A stretch of DNA of 39,315 nucleotides, taken from NCBI RefSeq assembly GCF_023223525.1, contig NZ_JALPRX010000081.1, forward strand, positions 1-39,315, in the 5' to 3' direction. This document shows positions 37,051-39,315 of this stretch, one piece after another. The notes below the pieces were generated by a model, which was given only the letters and a program-made list of their open reading frames with translations, was not told the DNA's origin and did no database searches. Every line of letters begins with the position of its first letter. The first letter of the stretch is position 1. The position numbers were made by a program, and so were the translations under genes. This DNA is from Roseomonas acroporae (GTDB lineage Bacteria; Pseudomonadota; Alphaproteobacteria; Acetobacterales; Acetobacteraceae).

Positions 37051-39315
37051 ATGGCACGGATCGACTTCACGGCCAGCGGCGGCCAGCGCATCGCCTTCGA
37101 TCCCGCCGTCGACCTCCTCGCCTTCACCGATACCCGCTTCGAGGCGGGCGGGTTCCCGTCCCGCACCGCCTCTTCCCTCGTCCTCACCCAGTCCGGCGGC
37201 GACCTGCTGGTCACGATCGACGGCACGACGGTGATCCTGGCGGATACGGCGCTGGGCGCGCTGCACGGCTACAATTTCGCGTTTCCCGACAGCGGCGTGC
37301 TGCTCGACGCGGCCGGCGGCCAGACCCTGACCGGCGGCGGCAACGGCGACTATGTCGGCCTGACCGGCGGCGGCGCCGACACCGTCCTCGCCGGCGCGGG
37401 CGACGACCGGATCGTCGCGGGCGGCGCGTTCGACGCCGGCGACCGGATCGACGGCGGCAGCGGCTACGACACGCTGGAGATCAGCGGCCCGCTCTCGGTC
37501 GCGCTGGGCCCGTGGACGCTGCGCGACGTGGAGCAGATCCGCGTCACCGCCGGCGACGTGACCCTGGTCCTCGACGACGCGACGGTGGCCTCCACCTACG
37601 ATGGCGGCGACAGCGGGCTGCCCTACCGGCTGCTGATCACCGGCAGCACCCGCACCGACTACGGCGGCGCCGGCGACGCGCTGACCATCGACGCCACCGC
37701 CGTCTCCTCCGGCGGCATCCGCCTCTTCCTCTACGGCGTGAGCGGCGACGACCGCGTCGACGGCGGCAGCACCGGCGACATCCTGTTCGGCGGCACCGGC
37801 GCCGACCTGCTGCGCGGCCATGGCGGCGACGACTCGATCGACGGCGGCCTCGGCGACGACGTGCTGGAGGGCGGCGAGGGCGATGACAGCCTCGACGGCG
37901 CCGGCGGCGACGACGTGCTGCGCGGCGGCGACGGCAACGACGTGCTGGCCGGCGGCGCCGGCGCCGACCGGTACGAGGGCGGCGCCGGCGCCGACACCTT
38001 TCTCCTCGTTGCCGGCAACCGGCACAACGGCGCCTCCTCCACCCTGTCGGCGATGGACACGCTGGCCGATTTCAGCCGCGCGCAGGGCGACCGGATCGGA
38101 CTGGGCGAGGCCGCCGGCCGGCTGGAGACCGGCGACTACCTCGCCGACGCCGATGGTGCCGCGCCGATGAAGCTGCCGCTGGTCTGGCGCGGCACCCTCG
38201 ACGGCGCATCGGTGCCGACGGGGGCGCCGACTGGGGCGCCGACTGGGGCGCCGACGGGCAGCCCGGAGGAGGGGATGGACCTGCCGGGTGCCGATCTCGG
38301 CGCCCGCTACTACCAGGTCTGGTGGCTTCCGGCGTTCGAGGACGGCCAGCCGGCCGGCGGCTGGCTGCTGGTGGACACGGGCGGCGCCGAGCGCGGCAAC
38401 GACGTCACCTACGCCGCCGACCCGCCGACCGGCATCGACTTCCGGCTCGACTCCCTAGACCTGGTGATCCGGGTCGGCTCGAAGGACGCGCCCGTCACCC
38501 TCGGCATCGAGGATTTCCTGCCCGACACCTTCGCCAACCTGCGCACCGGCACGGCGGCGGCCGACACCATCCTCGGCACGCCGCTCGACGACGCGCTGGC
38601 CGGCGGCGGCGGCGACGACATCCTGGAAGGCGACGCCGGCGACGACACGCTGACGGGCGGCGCCGGGGACGACCTCCTGACCGGCGGCGCGGGGCGCGAC
38701 GTCGCCGTGTTCGGCGTCGCCGCCGATCAGGCGAGCTGGTCGCGCATCGGCGCCGCCTGGCTGGTGAGCGGTCCGGGCCTCGGCACCGACACGCTGCTCG
38801 GCGTCGAGGTGCTGCGCTTCGCCGATCGCGAGATCCGGCTGCCGCCGCCGCCCGCCTCCGACGCGAACGGCGACGGCCGGGCCGACCTGCTCTGGCACGG
38901 TGGCGGCGGCGAGGTGCTGCTCTGGGCGCTGGATGGCGGCGCCATCGTCGATGGCGGCAACATCGCCGTCGCCGATCCCACCTACTGGACCGTGGCCGGC
39001 CTCGCCGACGCGACCGGCGACGGGCGGGCGGACCTCCTGTGGCGCGGCGCCGGCGGCGAGGTGGCGCTGTGGGCGCTGGACGGGACGCGGATCGCCGGCG
39101 GCGGGCTGGTCGGCATGGCCGATCCCGCCTACTGGACCGTGGCCGGCCTCGCCGACGCGACCGGCGACGGGCGGGCGGACCTCCTGTGGCGCGGCGCCGG
39201 CGGCGAGGTGGCGCTGTGGGCGCTGGACGGGACGCGGATCGCCGGCGGCGGGCTGGTCGGCATGGCCGATCCCGCCTACTGGACCGTGGCCGGCCTCGCC
39301 GACGCGACCGGCGAC
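37051..39315 (+). CDS. large RTX calcium-binding / VCBS-repeat secreted protein, 5' part
   Basis: The frame is open for 755 codons and leaves the window, so the C-terminus is missing. There is no signal peptide, as expected for type I secretion, whose signal would lie at the absent end. Two blocks of RTX nonapeptides (GGxGxDxLx) are visible: residues about 100-310 (GGTGADLLRGHGGDD, GGLGDDVLEGGEGDD) and about 510-545 (GGGGDDILEGDAGDD), which fold into calcium-binding beta rolls. From about residue 605 come 49-residue VCBS/FG-GAP-type repeats (DANGDGRADLLWHGGGGEV, then DATGDGRADLLWRGAGGEV). A PTGA linker lies between. The ATG at 37051 follows GGGAGCCAGG. No type I secretion genes are in the window. 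Confidence 0.88.
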   Translation, partial: MARIDFTASGGQRIAFDPAVDLLAFTDTRFEAGGFPSRTASSLVLTQSGGDLLVTIDGTTVILADTALGALHGYNFAFPDSGVLLDAAGGQTLTGGGNGDYVGLTGGGADTVLAGAGDDRIVAGGAFDAGDRIDGGSGYDTLEISGPLSVALGPWTLRDVEQIRVTAGDVTLVLDDATVASTYDGGDSGLPYRLLITGSTRTDYGGAGDALTIDATAVSSGGIRLFLYGVSGDDRVDGGSTGDILFGGTGADLLRGHGGDDSIDGGLGDDVLEGGEGDDSLDGAGGDDVLRGGDGNDVLAGGAGADRYEGGAGADTFLLVAGNRHNGASSTLSAMDTLADFSRAQGDRIGLGEAAGRLETGDYLADADGAAPMKLPLVWRGTLDGASVPTGAPTGAPTGAPTGSPEEGMDLPGADLGARYYQVWWLPAFEDGQPAGGWLLVDTGGAERGNDVTYAADPPTGIDFRLDSLDLVIRVGSKDAPVTLGIEDFLPDTFANLRTGTAAADTILGTPLDDALAGGGGDDILEGDAGDDTLTGGAGDDLLTGGAGRDVAVFGVAADQASWSRIGAAWLVSGPGLGTDTLLGVEVLRFADREIRLPPPPASDANGDGRADLLWHGGGGEVLLWALDGGAIVDGGNIAVADPTYWTVAGLADATGDGRADLLWRGAGGEVALWALDGTRIAGGGLVGMADPAYWTVAGLADATGDGRADLLWRGAGGEVALWALDGTRIAGGGLVGMADPAYWTVAGLADATGD
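38215..38256 (+). repeat. 12-bp tandem repeat inside the RTX gene
   Basis: CCGACTGGGGCG is repeated three and a half times and encodes Pro-Thr-Gly-Ala units between the RTX block and the next domain. Copy number may vary between strains. Confidence 0.85.
38999..39292 (+). repeat. 147-bp perfect in-frame duplication in the RTX gene
   Basis: 38999-39145 and 39146-39292 appear base-for-base identical; each encodes one 49-residue VCBS-like unit (LADATGDGRADLLWRGAGGE to DPAYWTVAG). An older, diverged unit precedes them, and a further unit begins at the window edge. Confidence 0.93.

Overview
The window is about 39 kb of very GC-rich chromosomal DNA with ordinary bacterial gene density. Gene order and content (carA-carB-greA on one strand, yqeY-dnaG-rpoD on the other, a DUF2842 protein, a class II cytochrome c', a phosphatidylserine synthase/decarboxylase pair, orphan TRAP-type and Bug-type solute receptors) point to an alphaproteobacterium. 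My best guess is an Acetobacteraceae/Roseomonas-like member of the Rhodospirillales. This is inferred from gene families and composition, not from a database search.

Layout. 1-6.6 kb: an orphan TRAP solute receptor, the psd-pssA phosphatidylethanolamine operon, a small unknown protein overlapping a LysM protein tail to tail, a convergent cytochrome b561/cytochrome c' pair, and a LOG-family nucleotide hydrolase. 6.8-12.5 kb: tRNA-Pro(CGG) with its own promoter and terminator, DUF2842, apt, a Bug-like receptor, a dienelactone hydrolase, an MFS permease and a flavin reductase. 12.5-20.8 kb: an accessory surface-glycan module (degenerate HAD phosphatase, nucleotidyltransferase-kinase fusion, second nucleotidyltransferase, an unrecognised 392-aa protein, and a GT61 glycosyltransferase whose C-terminal half is a paralogue of that protein), facing a methyltransferase. 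20.9-32.3 kb: housekeeping core, with threonine ammonia-lyase, greA, carB and carA on the minus strand, and yqeY, dnaG and rpoD on the plus strand. 32.4-39.3 kb: a GNAT acetyltransferase, a persulfide-dioxygenase-like metallo-beta-lactamase, a DCC-family protein, a bestrophin-like channel, and the start of a large RTX/VCBS-repeat secreted protein that runs off the window.

Three things stand out. (1) CarA carries an in-frame N-terminal helix-turn-helix domain, and two identical-geometry GGGAA-N5-TTCCC dyads lie just upstream. One of them fills the spacer of a predicted promoter, which suggests a self-regulating carbamoyl-phosphate synthetase. (2) The glycan module contains an unrecognised domain present twice, once free-standing and once fused to GT61, in a translationally coupled run of genes. 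(3) Two families of roughly 100-bp double-hairpin elements bounded by AGAGC/GCTCT are scattered between genes as single, tandem and recombined copies, and two genes (rpoD and DUF2842) take their TAG stop codons from the element edge. No transposase, integrase, CRISPR array or rRNA was seen.
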